Positions 1 through 16,672 of a DNA stretch of 64,000 nucleotides are shown here, one piece after another (the stretch's first letter is position 1; the number at the start of each line of letters is the position of its first letter). Where the stretch lies: the NCBI GenBank assembly GCA_003117195.1, contig BDSI01000180.1, positions 126,441 through 190,440 on the forward strand, written 5' to 3'. The position numbers and the translations under genes are program-made. This DNA is from Eudorina sp. 2006-703-Eu-15 (lineage: Eukaryota > Chlorophyta > Chlorophyceae > Chlamydomonadales > Volvocaceae). Below the pieces are notes generated by a model that was not told where the DNA came from, did no database searches, and worked only from the letters and a program-made list of their open reading frames with translations.

Positions 1-1934
1 GGTCCTGCCGGTCGGTCCGGGTCCTGCCCGGTCGTCCTCCCGTCGGTCCTGCCCGTCGTCCTGCGCCGGTCGGTCCTGCCCGGTCCGGTCCTGGCCCGGT
101 CGGTCCTGCCGGTCGGTCCTGCCCGTCGTCCTGCCCGGTCGGTCCTGCCGGTCGGTCCTGCCCGGTCGGTCCTGCCCGTCGGTCCTGCCCGGTCGTCCTG
201 CCCGGTCGGTCCTGCCGGTCGGTCCTGCCCGGTCGGTCCTGCCGTCGGTCGGTCCTGCCCGGTCGGTCCTGCCCGGCTCGGTCCTGCTCGCGTCGGTCCT
301 GCCCGGTCGGTCCTGCCCGGTCGGTCCTGCCCGGTCGGTCCTGCCCGGTCGGTCCTGCCCGGTCGGTCCTGCCCCGGTCGCCGTCTCTGCCCGGTCGGTC
401 CTGCCCGGTCGGTCCTGCCCGGTCGGTCCTGCCGTCGGTCCTGCCGGTCGGTCCTGCCGGTCGGTCCTGCCCGGTCGGTCCTGCCCGGTCGGTCCTGCCG
501 GTCGGTCCTGCCCGGTCGGTCCTGCCCGTCCGTCCTGCCCGGTCGTCCTGCCGGTCGTCCTGCCCGGTCGGTCCTGCCCGGTCGGTCCTGCCCGGTCGGT
601 CCTGCCCGGTCGGTCGGGTCCTGCCCGGTCGGTCCTGCCGGTCGGTCCTGCCCGCGTTCGCGTCTCTCTGCCCGGTCGGTCCTGCCCGGTCGGTCCTGCC
701 CGGTCGTCCGCCCGTCCTGCCCGGTCGGTCCTGCCCGGTCGCCGTCCTGCCCGGTCGGTCCTGCCCGGTCGGTCCTTGCCCGGTCGCGTCCTGCCCGGTC
801 GGTCCTGCCCGCGTCGGTCCTGCCCGGTCGGTCCTGCCCGGTCGGTCCTGCCCCGGTCGGTCCTGCCCGGTCGGTCCTGCCCGGTCGGTCCTGCCCGGTC
901 GGTCCTGCCCGGTCGTCCTGCCCGTCGTCCTGCCCGGTCGGTCCTGCCCGGTCGGTCCTGCCCGGTCGGTCCTGCCCGGTCGTCGGCGTCCTGCCCGGTC
1001 TCGGTCCCTGCCCGTCCCCCCCCCCCCCCCCCCCCCCCGCTCCTGCCCGGTCGGTCCTGCCCGGTCGGTCCTGCCCGGTCGGTCCTGCCCGGTCGGTCCT
1101 GCCCGGTCGCCGTCCTGCCCGGTCGGTCCTGCCCGTCGGTCCTGCCCGGTCGGTCCTGCCCGGTCGCCCGGTCGGTCCTGCCCGGTCGGTCCTGCCCGGT
1201 CGGTCCTGCCCGGTCGGTCCTGCCCGGTCGGTCCTGCCGGTCGGTCCTGCCGGTCGGTCCTGCCCGTGTCCGCGGTCGGTCCTGCCCGGTCGTCCTGCCC
1301 GCGTCGGTCCTGCCCGGTCGGTCCTGCCCGGTCGGTCCTGCCCGGTCGGTCCTGCCCGGTCGGTCCTGCCCGGTCGGTCCTGCCCGGTCGGTCCTGCCCG
1401 GTCGGTCCTGCCGGTCGTCCTGCCCGGTCGGTCCTGCCCGGTCGGTCCTGCCCGGTCGGTTCCTGCCCGGTCGGTCCTGCCGGTCGGTCCTGCCCCCGCT
1501 CCTGCCCGGTCGGTCCTGCCCGGTCGGTCCTGCCCGGTCGGTCCTGCCCGGTCGGTCCTGCCCGGTCGGTCCTGCCCGGTCGGTCCTGCCCGGTCGGTCC
1601 TGCCCGGTCGTCCTGCCCGGTCGGTCCTGCCCGTCGGTCCTGCCCGGTCGCCCGCGTCCTGCCCGTCGGTCCTGCCCCCCGCCCCCCCCCCCCCCTGCCC
1701 CCCCGCCCGGTCGTCCTGCCCGGTCGGTCCTGCCCGGTCGGTCCTGCCCGCGGTCTGCCGTCGGTCCTGCCCGGTCGGTCCTGCCCGGTCGGTCCTGCCC
1801 GCGTCCTGCCCCGTCCTGCCCGGTCGGTCCTGCCCGGTCGGTCCTGCCCGGTCGGTCCTGCCCGGTCGGTCCTGCCCGGTCGGTCCTGCCCGGTCGGTCC
1901 TGCCCGGTCGGTCCTGCCCGGTCGGTCGTCCCTT
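1..1934. repeat. 14-bp GC-rich minisatellite array
   Basis: A head-to-tail array of the 14-base unit CCCGGTCGGTCCTG fills this stretch, with many units shortened or lengthened by one to a few bases and poly-C interruptions near 1015-1038 and 1676-1703. It is open at the left window edge, so its real size is unknown. The long open frames across it read only Pro/Gly/Arg/Ser/Val/Leu repeats and are not genes. Length noise at C and G runs may partly be sequencing error. Confidence 0.95.
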
Positions 1935-4257
1935 TAGGCTGTTCCGCCCCGCGCGCTGCCTGCCTGCCTGGCTTGGACCACACCGCGCGGTCGCTGGTTC
2001 GAGGCAGGCAGGTCTCCTTGGGGCGCTGCCTAATATTACAGCGGACCGACCGCAGCGACGGCCTTTGCTTACTTGCGCGGGTTGGCGCAGTTGGTGGTCG
2101 GATGGGCTCGCTCGCACTGCTTGGTTGATTACGGTATTGCGATGAGCTCCAAAAGCATTTGAGCTGGGCGGGGCGGGACATCTAGGCGGCTTTACTGGGA
2201 TGTTGTTCACGACCCACGGCGTTACGTTAATGAATTGTGAGTAGTGAGTAGGTCCCGCGCCGCGCTATGCGCAGCCCAACCGATCGCCCGCCCGACCTAC
2301 CGACCGACCAATCGCTTGGACCGCAGCGAGGCTGTCGGGCTCCCGCTTACCAGTCCGGTCGTGGCGAGTACTTCGTCGGTAGATAACGCCTCTCGCTGTC
2401 GATGGATGATCTATCGAACTTCGACTTCTACTTTGTGGTGGGCGCGCAATCCGGTCGAACGATCCCAGCTCCGGGCGGCAGTCGTGTTGTATTATTGCAA
2501 GCATAGGTCTCTGCAGCGAGCATCTTGGTCGCAGTGATTTAGTCCGCAACCGATTGCCCGCCTCGGGTAAGTTGAGCTGTAAATGCTTGAATACCGAGCG
2601 CGGGGCGGGTTCGGCGTTTGGTCTAGCCATCTATCTGCTCAACAGCCCGTTTTGACTTCGGCTGCGCCTAGCCTTGCGATCTGAATTTCACTGATGTTTT
2701 TGAGGTATTTTGATCGTTTGTGTTTGTCTGAATGATCGCATGGGTCCTAACGGTGCATGGTTCATCACCTGTTACCCCTTGCAAGGCCGAAGTGGTGATG
2801 CCCGGCATTTCCTTAGCATAAAATATTTCAAAAATCAAGTCGATTTCTCGTGTCATGATCTTCCAATGTTGAAAGAACTCTTCCGGGCGAGCTTACGTTC
2901 CAGCAGTGAGGCCGGCTTACTGGTCATTACGCATCATTGAATATGACCGTGGATATCTCCTTGACTTTGACACAATATGCTAATTCTGATTGCAATTTGC
3001 CTAAAAACTAGTTCTTATGGTGAACAGTCAAGGCTTGCTTATTTCAAGGCGGAAATGCCGGCGGCAATCCAAACGGAGCCATGCAGGTGGACCAATAATA
3101 TAAGTTAGAAGATGGCAGGAATACCATTTTCATTGGAAGGAGAAAACCATCACGTGGCGCTTGGAGCGCGAAATGTCCGCCATCTGTTTCCTGACTGACC
3201 CACAACTTTCCCATACACTTCCGTGACGTCCATCGGCCCATCAACCGCCGAGACGGCAGACTCTTGCCGATGCCGCTAGATCGTGATAGTTAATCATGAT
3301 TTATTTTTCCTAGTGGTAGCAATAACTGACTAGCGCGTGAAGGCGCTTGGTGGCTGGGCCTGATGGAAGAAACTTGATGCATCGTGAAGGCTTGTGCAAA
3401 TCGAAGATATGACGCGCTCTTTAATTCATTCACAATCCGTGATGAATTCGAAGAGCTGGACCATCGTCTTCCCTTCGTCACCCGGTCCCGTTTGATCTTT
3501 GCAAGATAACCTCTTAATTCCGGACGGTTCTGACGAAAGCGATCTGGGGTGACGAATGGAATCGAATGCCCGCTGCATTCTGCAATTGATTCTAAGTAAT
3601 CTAACAATTCGTACTTTGTTAATCATGCTGAAACTATCTTGACATTATTTGGGTAGATTATTCGTGTCCACCAGCCCGATGGGTCTCGGCATTAAGAAGG
3701 CACAAATGCAATCGAATCAGATAGGATTTAGGGATGCATGTCAATCAATTCGTGTAGGTAGGAGTTGTAGATTACGAACAGGAACCGGCGTCTCGGCGCA
3801 GGCCTTGGCGGGCGTCTGTAGTAAACCGTACAACGCCGTGCACTTCTCTATTTATCCATCAACATTGACATTTGTTAATGCATAGTATCAGCCTGAAACT
3901 AAGGCTGGTTCTGAATATATCCGCAGTGCTGGCGTTTTGTCAAGTTCGTAGGTTGCAGCTAATCGGCAGGCTTGGCCCCCCTACCCAAGGGAGCCCGCCA
4001 AAAATTTGCCAATTCATTAATACACACTATCGTTACAGTTTGAACTTTGATCAAGTATCTTCTCGGGCGCGAGCAATTTCATAAACATATTGGGTCAATC
4101 GGCACGAGTCCCGTGTGCCCGGCCGGCGGAAATAGTTTTCGATAATTACCTCAGGCAATCTGACACATTATATTAACTAAAATTGGTCTGAGTTACACAT
4201 CCTTTGGCGTAGTGCCTCTGGGTCGCTGAGGCACGCTACTGCGCGAAACCAACCACC
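1935..4257. other. No recognisable gene; region upstream of pherophorin
   Basis: Only short open frames without recognisable domains occur here. Base composition falls to a more AT-balanced value than on either side. The last few hundred bases must contain the promoter and 5' untranslated region of the pherophorin gene, but I see no clear TATA box or other element. Confidence 0.5.
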
Positions 4258-7062
4258 ATGCGACGCGCAAGTGCGCTGCTGTTTGCCCTTTTGGGCCTCA
4301 CCATCGCCAATTCAGCTCTCGCAGATAGGTGAGCTTGATGTCTTTGCACATTACTCGCGTCGGCGCTTTTTTGGTTCCAACCATTTCCGACCTACCGATT
4401 CAACTGCGCCAGGCAACCGCCGCGAGTCGCGTCGCGCACTGTTCGTTTCTCTGCTCTAATTCCCAGAACGCTTGTGTTCATTTTGTTGCACCCTTTCGAT
4501 ACTCCAGGGAGCTCCTGCAATCCTATCTGGAGTTTTTCCCGCCCTACGGGTGCAATCGTGACCCCGCCCAGTCGCGCTTCCGAATCGACTCCGCCTACAC
4601 GGTGACCGGCAACAAGGTCTGCTTCACCGCCCGAGTGGTGCCCTGCGCGCGCCCGGGGTCGGCCTGCTGCAAGAATGCCGTCGACTTCAACAAGCTCGAG
4701 CTGTCCGTTGGTGAGCCCCTCAGAGCCCGCCTTGCCCGCCTTGCCCGCCCAGCCCGCCCAGCCCGCCCAGCCCGCCCAGCCCGCCCAGCCCGCCCAGCCC
4801 GCCCAGCCCGCCCAGCCTGCCCAGCCCGCCCAGCCCGCCCAGCCCGGCGCCATGTGTGCACGTGCACCTCATGTGGTTGGTGCACTCGACCCGTCGATCG
4901 CCCACATCCATGTCCATTTCTATCTCGCCACCAAAAGACATCATAGGTCGTTTGAAGGTCCCACCACAAGACTTCCAAATGTGTCCTGTCATTGCCAAAC
5001 ACAGAAGATAGATCTACCCAGGGGTGCCTGCCATACAGGCCACGCGCGCGAGGCCGCGCGCACAGCCAGGCTCCTCCATACCAGCCACAGCACAACGGCA
5101 AGGGCCTTGAGTAAAAAGCATGTCGGTGCGGAAGCACCTACCTGCCTGTCCATGCCTCAAAAGCCCTCCCCTCCCCACCATGTACCTCAATGATCTCAAT
5201 GACCTCCCACCCCGTCCCTCTGCTGCCCACCGCCGTCCGTCCGTCCGTCCGTCCGTCCGTCCGTCCGCCCGCCCGTCCGTCCGTCCGTCCGTCCGTCCGT
5301 CCGTCCGTCCGTCCGTCCGTCCGTCCGCCCGTCCGCCCGTCCGTCCGTCCGTCCGCCCGCCCAGGCGTGAACTGCGCGCGGTCCATCCAGAGGGCCACCG
5401 TGGACGGCCAGCGGGCGCCCGTTCCCACCTTTGAGCTGTACGGCGCAAAGCAGGACAAGGCGCTTTACAAGATGCCCGGTCTGAACCTGACGGCCGGCAA
5501 CGCCGACGGCAAGCAGATCTGCATCTTCCTGTCGGGGTCGTGCCCCACCATGGACACCCTGTGCCCCCAGGGCGACGGCAGCTGCAGCTACTCCATCGTG
5601 GAGGGGGGCACCTGCGACTGCTGCCCCGTGGGCCTGCTGGGCGTCTTCCCGCCGCCGCCGTCGCCGTTGCCGCCGCCGCCGCCGTCGCCGCCGCCGCCGA
5701 GCCCCCCGCCGCCGTCACCCTCGCCGCCGCCGCCGCCGTCGCCGCGGCCGCCGAGTCCCCCGCCGCCGTCGCCGCGGCCGCCCAGCCCGTCGCCGCCGTC
5801 GCCGCCGCCGCCCAGCCCGTCGCCGCCGCCGCCGTCACCGCCGCCGCCGTCGCCGCCGCCGCCGTCACCGCCGCCGCCATCGCCACCACCGCCGTCACCG
5901 CCGCCGCCGTCGCCTCTGCCGCCGTCGCCCCGCCCGCCGTCACCGTTGCCACCCAGCCCGCCACCACCGTCTCCGCCGCCTCCCAGCCCGCCGCCTCCCA
6001 GCCCACCGCCCCCATCTCCCCCTCCGCCCTCGCCTCCGCCACCCAGCCCGCTGCCTCCCTCACCTCTGCCTCCCTCGCCTTCTCCTCCAAGCCCTCTTCC
6101 TCCATCCCCGCCGCCTCCGTCGCCACCTCCTCCATCGCCACCACCTCCGTCGCCACCGCCTCCATCGCCGCCACCGCCCTCGCCTCTTCCCCCGTCTCCC
6201 CTGCCACCCTCGCCTCTTCCCCCGTCTCCGCTGCCACCCTCGCCTCTTCCCCCAAGCCCTCCACCACCCTCGCCTCCTCCTCCGTCGCCTCCCCCGCCGT
6301 CACCCCCGCCACCCTCGCCTCCGCCGCCATCGCCCCCTCCCCCGTCTCCTCCGCCACCTCCCCCTCCCTCTCCCCCGCCGCCCTCTCCCCCACCTCCCTC
6401 TCCCCACCTCCCTCTCCTCCCCCTCCCTCTCCTCCCCCTCCCTCTCCCCGGCCCCCCTCCCCGCTCCCGCCCAGCCCCCGCCGCCCTCCCCGTCTCCCCC
6501 CCCTCCACCCCTCCCGCCCAGCCCCTTCCCGCCCAACCTCCCCTTCGTCCCCATGGTCCGCCTGCCGCCCCCGCCGCCGCCCAGCCCCTTCCCCTTCTGC
6601 GAGTGCAACCGCACCGCCGGCCTCCTGCCCTTCACCCTCAGCTCCACCCCCGTCGTCAAGCGCGTGGGAAACAACCGCCGCTACTGCCTGACCCTCTTCC
6701 GGGAGGCCTGCGCCGACCCGGGCAGCCCCTGCTGCCAGTCCCGCCTCCGCAAGATCGAGTGGTGGACCAAGGACAGCTGCCGCGGCTCCGTCAAGGCGGT
6801 TTACCTGGACGGCGTCAAGATCGACCGGCAGTGGGCGCCGCGCGTGTTCAAGATCCCGGGCCTCAACCTGACCAGCGCCTCCATCCCCGACACCGGCCGC
6901 GAGCTGTGCCTGGAGCTGCAGGCCGCCAGCACGTGCCCCACGCTGTCCAGCTTCTGCTACAGGGGCGACCGCGGCAGCTGCACCTTCGCGCTGTTCTCCA
7001 TGGACTCCAAGTGCTGCCCCATCGACACCTTCGCGGCGGTGGACAGCCGCCGGCGGGTGTGA
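4258..7062 (+). CDS. Pherophorin-like extracellular matrix glycoprotein (3 exons)
   Basis: Pherophorins are secreted hydroxyproline-rich glycoproteins of the volvocine cell wall and extracellular matrix. Exon 1 is 4258-4328: the ATG opens a signal peptide ([20 protein letters not shown]). Exon 2 is 4508-4710 and exon 3 is 5365-7062; GT-AG borders keep phase. Exons 2-3 encode a first pherophorin domain ([37 protein letters not shown]). A linker of [10 protein letters not shown] repeats follows (about 5650-6580), then a second domain from [14 protein letters not shown] to CCPIDTF with KIEWW and GLNLTS, ending at TGA 7060-7062. Expected length is about 657 residues. Two single-base deletions in C runs of the linker (near 6405 and near 6475) put domain 2 out of frame; I read them as probable sequence errors because both domains are intact, but a pseudogene is possible. 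Confidence 0.88.
4731..4843. repeat. 9-bp minisatellite in pherophorin intron 2
   Basis: About a dozen near-perfect tandem units of GCCCGCCCA follow the exon 2 donor (GTGAGC at 4711). They are intronic in the gene model, so the Ala-Arg-Pro and Gly-Trp-Ala open frames across them are artefacts. Confidence 0.9.
5227..5363. repeat. (CCGT)n microsatellite at the end of pherophorin intron 2
   Basis: Roughly 137 bases of CCGT with some CCGC variants run directly into the acceptor CCCAG at 5360-5364. The tract is pyrimidine rich, so it probably serves as the polypyrimidine tract of the 3' splice site. Confidence 0.9.
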
Positions 7063-7353
7063 GAGCGAGAGGCAGGCAGTGGCACGAAAGGACGACGAGG
7101 CGCAGCAGGAGCGGGGAGATGAGGAAGGCGCCGGAAGCTTGCAGCTGGTGGGTGCGGGATTTTCCGTTCGTCGGATGGATTCGGGGTCACGTTTGCTGCT
7201 GCTGAGGGCGGCCCTGGCCCGGCTGGCGCTACCCGTCAGCTACCCGTCCGCCTGCTTTCCTCTATGAGCCGATGATGAGCCAGGATGAGTAAGTACGTAG
7301 CCCCGCCGTTGAGCTGGACGTGTGGGCACTGGGCTAGCTAGCTCCTGGGCTCT

Positions 7354-7402
7354 GGTGTGTGTGTGCGTGTGTGTGTGTGTGTGCGCGTGTGTGTGTGTGT
7401 GC

Positions 7403-7478
<76 letters not shown>
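7354..7478. repeat. (GT)n microsatellite
   Basis: GT dinucleotide tract with a few GC interruptions in its first half, probably inside the 3' untranslated region of the pherophorin gene. Confidence 0.95.
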
Positions 7479-7479
<1 letters not shown>

Positions 7480-7487
7480 GCGGCGGT

Positions 7488-7492
7488 TGTAA
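7488..7492 (+). terminator. Candidate TGTAA polyadenylation signal of pherophorin
   Basis: TGTAA, the polyadenylation signal used in volvocine algae, lies 426 bases after the stop codon, immediately behind the (GT)n tract. No other TGTAA was noticed between the stop and this point, but the motif is short. Confidence 0.45.
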
Positions 7493-11334
<3,842 letters not shown>

Positions 11335-11350
11335 CATGGGCAATCCTAGG

Positions 11351-11392
11351 GGGCGGGGCCCCCCGAACGCGCTTCGCGCTGGGGCCCCGCCC
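11351..11392. repeat. GC-rich perfect inverted repeat next to the (AC)n tract
   Basis: GGGCGGGGCCCC (11351-11362) and GGGGCCCCGCCC (11381-11392) are exact 12-base inverted copies. The intervening segment itself contains CGCG/CGCG arms. No T tract follows. It could be a stable cruciform or RNA hairpin; no function assigned. Confidence 0.7.
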
Positions 11393-11510
11393 AAAAAGCC
11401 TTAAGCTTACTGAAGTATGTATGTAACTATAATAAGTTTACGGATTGATGCTCGCTAGCTGTTTCATCTGTGGACGTTGCTTGGGATCGGAACAGGGAAA
11501 CCCGCCGCCC

Positions 11511-11655
11511 ACGTACGCCGCGGTGCTGCGTACGCCGCGGTGCTGCGTACGCCGCGGTGCTGCGTACGCCCCGGTGCTGCGTACGCCCCGGTGCTGCGTA
11601 CGCCGCGCGCGGTGCTGCGTACGCCCCGGTGCTGCGTACGCCGCGGTGCTGCGGT
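11511..11655. repeat. 17-bp minisatellite
   Basis: About eight tandem copies of a 17-base unit GCGGTGCTGCGTACGCC, some with CCGG in place of GCGG and one shortened. Open frames over it read RCCVRR-type repeats and are not credible proteins. Confidence 0.93.
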
Positions 11656-14063
11656 GCGCAGCCACCGATCGATCGGTCGCGACCCCGCGCGAAAATTCAA
11701 AAATAAATACCTAGCTAGGCAAACAGTCGTGCGTAATGGAGCAAATAAATCCGTCATCAGAGCGAGAGGCTTGCTTCTTGCGGTTGATTGCTAGCTAGCG
11801 GTTGATAAACAAACCCGCCCGCGCGCCCTCGCACGTACGTACGTCGTACGTGGGAGTTACTTATTGGATTGACGCGCGGATGGATCCATACAGTGCGTAC
11901 GTGGCTGCTGGCTGGCGCATACAACGCTCCTCGCTCAATACTGCTGGAGGCGGGGTGGAGTAGTAGTGCGTCGGCGACTGATGACCGCACACGCTCGCAC
12001 CTGCGCGGCAGCAGGTAGGGGTTCATCATCATCATACATGTGCGCGGTGTCATCGCGCCCGCCCGTGCACAGCTGGATGGATGGATGTATGGGTGCGTGG
12101 GGCCCTGCTGCCTGCTGCGCGCGTTAGCTAGCTGCTAGCTGCTGCGTGCGGGCGGAGCCTGCTGCCGCACGCATTTGCATGCACGGACGGGCGGCGGGGT
12201 CTGGACATACAGCAGCTGTCCAGCCATGCATCGGGTGGGGCCAGATAGATGGATCCATGTACTGTACGGCACATACACACACAGCCTGCCTGCCTCGCTC
12301 ATAGCGACACACGCATCACTTATGTGGCAGCCACGCACCGACCCAGCAAGGAAGCAAGGAAGCAAGCAAGTAACGAAGGACTGCCACCATGTGACATACA
12401 TATGATACGCACTGTGCTAAGCAAGCAAGCACGCCCAGCGTCAGCGAAGCGCTGCCCGTTGATTGACTGGCTGGCTGGGCCCGCCCGCCCTACTAGCTAG
12501 CTATATATCCGACGCCGCCCTCTGCGTGCGTGTAGTGCGTGCGTGCATGCCCTCATCATTGCACTCGCTGATACGTACCGACGGCCTACGTCACCCACGC
12601 ACCCACCCACGCACGCACGCACGCACGGCATCCCAAATAAATAGACAGCGGACAGAAAATACTTATAGCTAGGAACGAAGCACGCACACATACACACGGC
12701 ACATACCGACGACGGCTACGACAAACAATTTGATATACCCGCAAGCACACACAGCAGTATTACTATTAAGCAAGCGAAACGAAAGCAACCTTGCTTCCAA
12801 CGAAACCCGCAATACAAAGCACCGCCCATGGCCACGCAGGGTGGCTGGCGTGGGTCATCAACAGCAGGCTCCCGCATACATACATGTACGTACGTACGTA
12901 CGGCAGGCAGGACGATGACGATGCGCGGGACGGACGGACCTACCGAGCGCGCGCGTGCTGCGCACGTGCGTGTGTCTACCTCATCTGCCATCGATGCGAT
13001 GCATATCTGCCCGTCCGCAGACTGCAGCTAGCTAGCTAGCATAGCTAGCTAGCATAGCTAGCTAGCACGCAGTTAGGTAGTTTGGTGCGTGCAATGCGAG
13101 CGTGCAACGAAGGCGATTTTCGATGTGTCCGATCTAGCTACATATATACCGCGCGAGCGAGCGAGCGATATATACATACATACAGCTTGCATGCTTGCAT
13201 AAAACGGACCTACTACTGTCGATCGACTGGATCGATCGATGCATCCCGTGTGACCCCTTCGTTCCTTGCTATATGTATGTGCTTCGTTCCTCCGCCAGTA
13301 TGACAGCACAACGACTCTATCTGACGCTGATAACGCCGGCTAACGAACGCAAGCGATGAAAGACCCATCATCGCAAATGGACGAACGAACCAAGCAAGCA
13401 TCCGATGGAAGCAAGCAAGAACACGCAACCCCGCCCCGACGGCGACGCCACGCACGGTGCCCGCGTGGCTATCCGCCCCGCGCCCGTCCATACATCCACT
13501 CCCGAAGCCACTGCTGCTGTCTATGCATGGCTATCCCGCCGTCCCATCCATCCACCCCCGCCCGAAGCCACGGTGCATACCGGCGTGCATGGTTATATAT
13601 CCACGCACCGACCCCATCTGTCTATCCACGCAGCAGATAGATAGAGCGGGCCTGCTCGCTCCGCGGGGATGCACGCATTCACGCACCTAGCTAATAACGT
13701 ACGTACGGCGGCCGGGTCGGAAGCAAGCTAGCTAGGTAGATAGCTAGTTAGGCAACTATCCATCTATCCACGCACCTTGTAATAACGGACATCATAGATA
13801 GCCATTGCACACGCACGTGCATGCGTGCATACGTACCGACATAACCGACATATATACCCGCAAGCAAGCAAGCAAGGATAATGCCAGCAGATGGCTGGTC
13901 ATCGTACGTACTGCGTGGGCCTAGCTACCTGCCCATGACAGGCAGCAGTTGCATGTATGGCTGATGATGAGCCCACCTACCGAAGCAAGCCTGTCGATAG
14001 ATCTAACCAAGCCACCACAGATAGCAGCGGCACGCAGCAGCAGCTATAGCAGCTACAGTGGCT

Positions 14064-14098
<35 letters not shown>

Positions 14099-15534
14099 CA
14101 GCAGGAGCAGCAGCTCGCTCCATCTACTCCGTCGATCCGTGCGGTGCGAGTGCGCGAGCTGGCTCGAGCGCAGCAGCAGCTCGCTGGCCCCATCTATCTA
14201 TCTATCCAGGAAAGGCGAGTTACAAAGTTCACCAGACCTAACAGGTAGCTACCTGTTGCAGATAGACTAGCTATCTAGCAATCAAGCATGCTATTTAGCT
14301 AGCTATCTAGCAGCAGCCTCGCACAGAGCAAACCGCCCGCCCGCCGCCCGCCGGACATACCGTACGTACGCCAAATACGCCAAGTAAACAATAAACGCGC
14401 GTACAGCAGTACGTGACAGCAGTGCAGCCGAAAAGCATTGTAAAGCAAGTATTGTTTCTGAAACCGCTGCAAGCGTGGCCCTGCCTTAGTCCCGACCTGG
14501 CGTGCGTCCCAAGCGCAACGGGCCCAGATAGATAGCTCGCTCGTAGGCGGCTTATCTCGATCGCTCATCAACCCCTACCAACGAAGTAATAAGTACTGCG
14601 CAACCATGCATCCATCCGTCATCCATAATCCGCCGCGGGGTGGGGGGTAGGTGCGGGCTTGGATCGTGCAGCCATGCATACCGAGCGACCAACACACACA
14701 TACGTACACCAGCAGGTTACCAAGCAAGCACTCACGCAGCAGCAGTGCGCCAGCAGCAGCAGCAGGCGCTGCTGCTGGCGCAGCAGCAGGTAGGATTCCG
14801 TCATTGCCTCTCCGTCAGGGAATAACGAAACCGCACGTACGGCACCAGACGGACCCGCCGGATCACGCACTTCGTTGGCGGGAAGATGCGGGGCCGGAAG
14901 TATTAATAGTACTGCTATCAACGAATGATATCATCACTTATTAGCTACCGTATGGCAGGCAGGACGGAAATCCATCCATACCGACATACATCAGGTAGGA
15001 TACGTGGGCGGGGCGTGTATGTATGTATTTATGGCCACGCATACGTACCGACATGCATCGGGTTTCATTTCTAATCATACCGCCGACATCGATGCATGCA
15101 AGGCATGAGTAAAAAAACGGAAGGCGGCGGGCACAGTGCGATGCGTGCCATACATGCATTCAAATGTTGATGACCGACCGATCCTCCATATCCACGCACG
15201 ACGCGCGCAAGAAACATTGCAAGGGGCGGACGTACGGAGGGGACAGCAGACAGCCTACGTGCGTGTGTAGCTAGGCACACGCGTACATATATACATACGC
15301 GGGGCGAGATACGTACATACGTACGTAGACTGGCAGCGTAGACAGCAGGCAGCACGCACGCACACCGACACGCAGCCCGACCTGCCGCGCGCACCATACA
15401 TTCGCCACGCACCGGAAACATACGCCAATAAAACACCCCGCACGCACGAGCGACAAGCATACCACTTCATCTTTCGATGTGCCATCAACCACCGCGCACG
15501 CGGCAGCGCTGAATGCGTGGATGGAGGCGGTAGC
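11656..15534. other. Gene-poor stretch rich in CTAG, GTAC and AAGC motifs
   Basis: No supported gene. It contains many short runs of palindromic tetranucleotides (for example AGCTAGCTAGC near 13026-13066), an (AGC)n tract at about 14067-14092 and CAG-rich segments near 14735-14790. Small exons cannot be ruled out. Confidence 0.4.
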
Positions 15535-16039
15535 CAGTGTTGCTATCTTAAATAAAAAGACTATTTAAGGGCCAAAACCCCGGAAAATTTTTATTTCCCG
15601 GACCCCAAAGAAACCTGCGAGATTTCATTTATTTGACGCTGTGGAGAGCCGGAAATCTGCCCTGCCAACTATTTTCCAGACTACCAAAAGGGCCTGGAAA
15701 TCTGCAGGCGCAGGGCAATTTCTGCATCGTACACCTGTCTACCGCCAAAACACACTCTGATGCCGTGTCCCCAACTCCTGATTACTCTCCCACATGCATC
15801 CGCGACGCAAGGAAAGCGCGCTTCAGGGCTCCAAGACTGAGAATCTATGTTGTAGCTGTGGTAGCAGTGACCCTGCTGTCGAAACACGCAGAAATATTTC
15901 CGGCCTGCCTCGGAGGTTTTTATTTCCTGGCACCTCGTAAGCCCCCCAAAATCTGCCCTGCCAAAGGTTTTTTGGCTACTGGCGACAGGCCGGAAACCTG
16001 CGGAATTCTATTTCCCCGTTTTGGAAGATAGCAACACTG
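15535..16039. mobile_element. hAT-like MITE, family A (complete, 505 bp)
   Basis: The ends are perfect 15-base terminal inverted repeats, CAGTGTTGCTATCTT on the left and its complement on the right. They are flanked by the identical 8-base duplication GCGGTAGC at 15527-15534 and 16040-16047. The 8-bp target site and CAG start are typical of the hAT superfamily. It has no transposase and is non-autonomous. Internal sequence recurs at 61706-62120 and, decayed, at about 24880-25190. Confidence 0.9.
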
Positions 16040-16672
16040 GCGGTAGCTGATGATGAGATACGTAGCTAGGTATACCTATATATTATACCTAGCTCATTCG
16101 CGTTTTTCGCTCATCATCAGAATTGACGGTTGCCGGCCAGTTGCGCTACTCCTGTCAGCTACTACTCCTGCTGCTGTTGGATATATATGCATGATGATGG
16201 ATGGTAGGTTTGGCGTCAGTCAGTTAGTCAGCATCGCAGTTCATTGCTGCATGCTATTGCTGCACACGCCAGATGGATCGTCATGCATGCCGCCGTCAGC
16301 ACGCACGCAGCTAGCTCATCATCAGCTCCATCCGTCACTCGCTCGTCGCTGCTATGCTATGCTTTGCTCGCTGCGTGCTGCATGACACTGTTTGCTGCCG
16401 CCGTCCGTAGGTCGTCCCCGCGTAACAATATGTATGTATGCATGCACCGCATGATGAGCGAGGAGGAGCGACAGCTAGCGAGCGATCGAGCGAGCGAAAT
16501 TTATCGACGCCGTCTGCCTGCTGCTGCACCGCAGCTGACCAAGCTGACTGGCTACCGGACGGATTAGACGGATGGCGGCCGCCGCCGCCGCTGATGATAG
16601 ATGAGCGATGAAGGTAGCTAGCTAGCTAGCTAGCTAGCTATATATCTAGCAGCGCTTACTTATTATTACGTG

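Noticed and set aside
776..2128. 450-codon open frame in the left-edge repeat
   Set aside because: It only translates the 14-bp minisatellite (Gly-Pro-Ala-Arg-Ser-Val-Leu repeats) and continues into non-repeated sequence without a domain.
5014..6393. Minus-strand Gly/Ala/Glu-rich open frames opposite the pherophorin linker
   Set aside because: They are shadows of the Pro-rich repeat; the plus strand has signal peptide, splice sites and both pherophorin domains.
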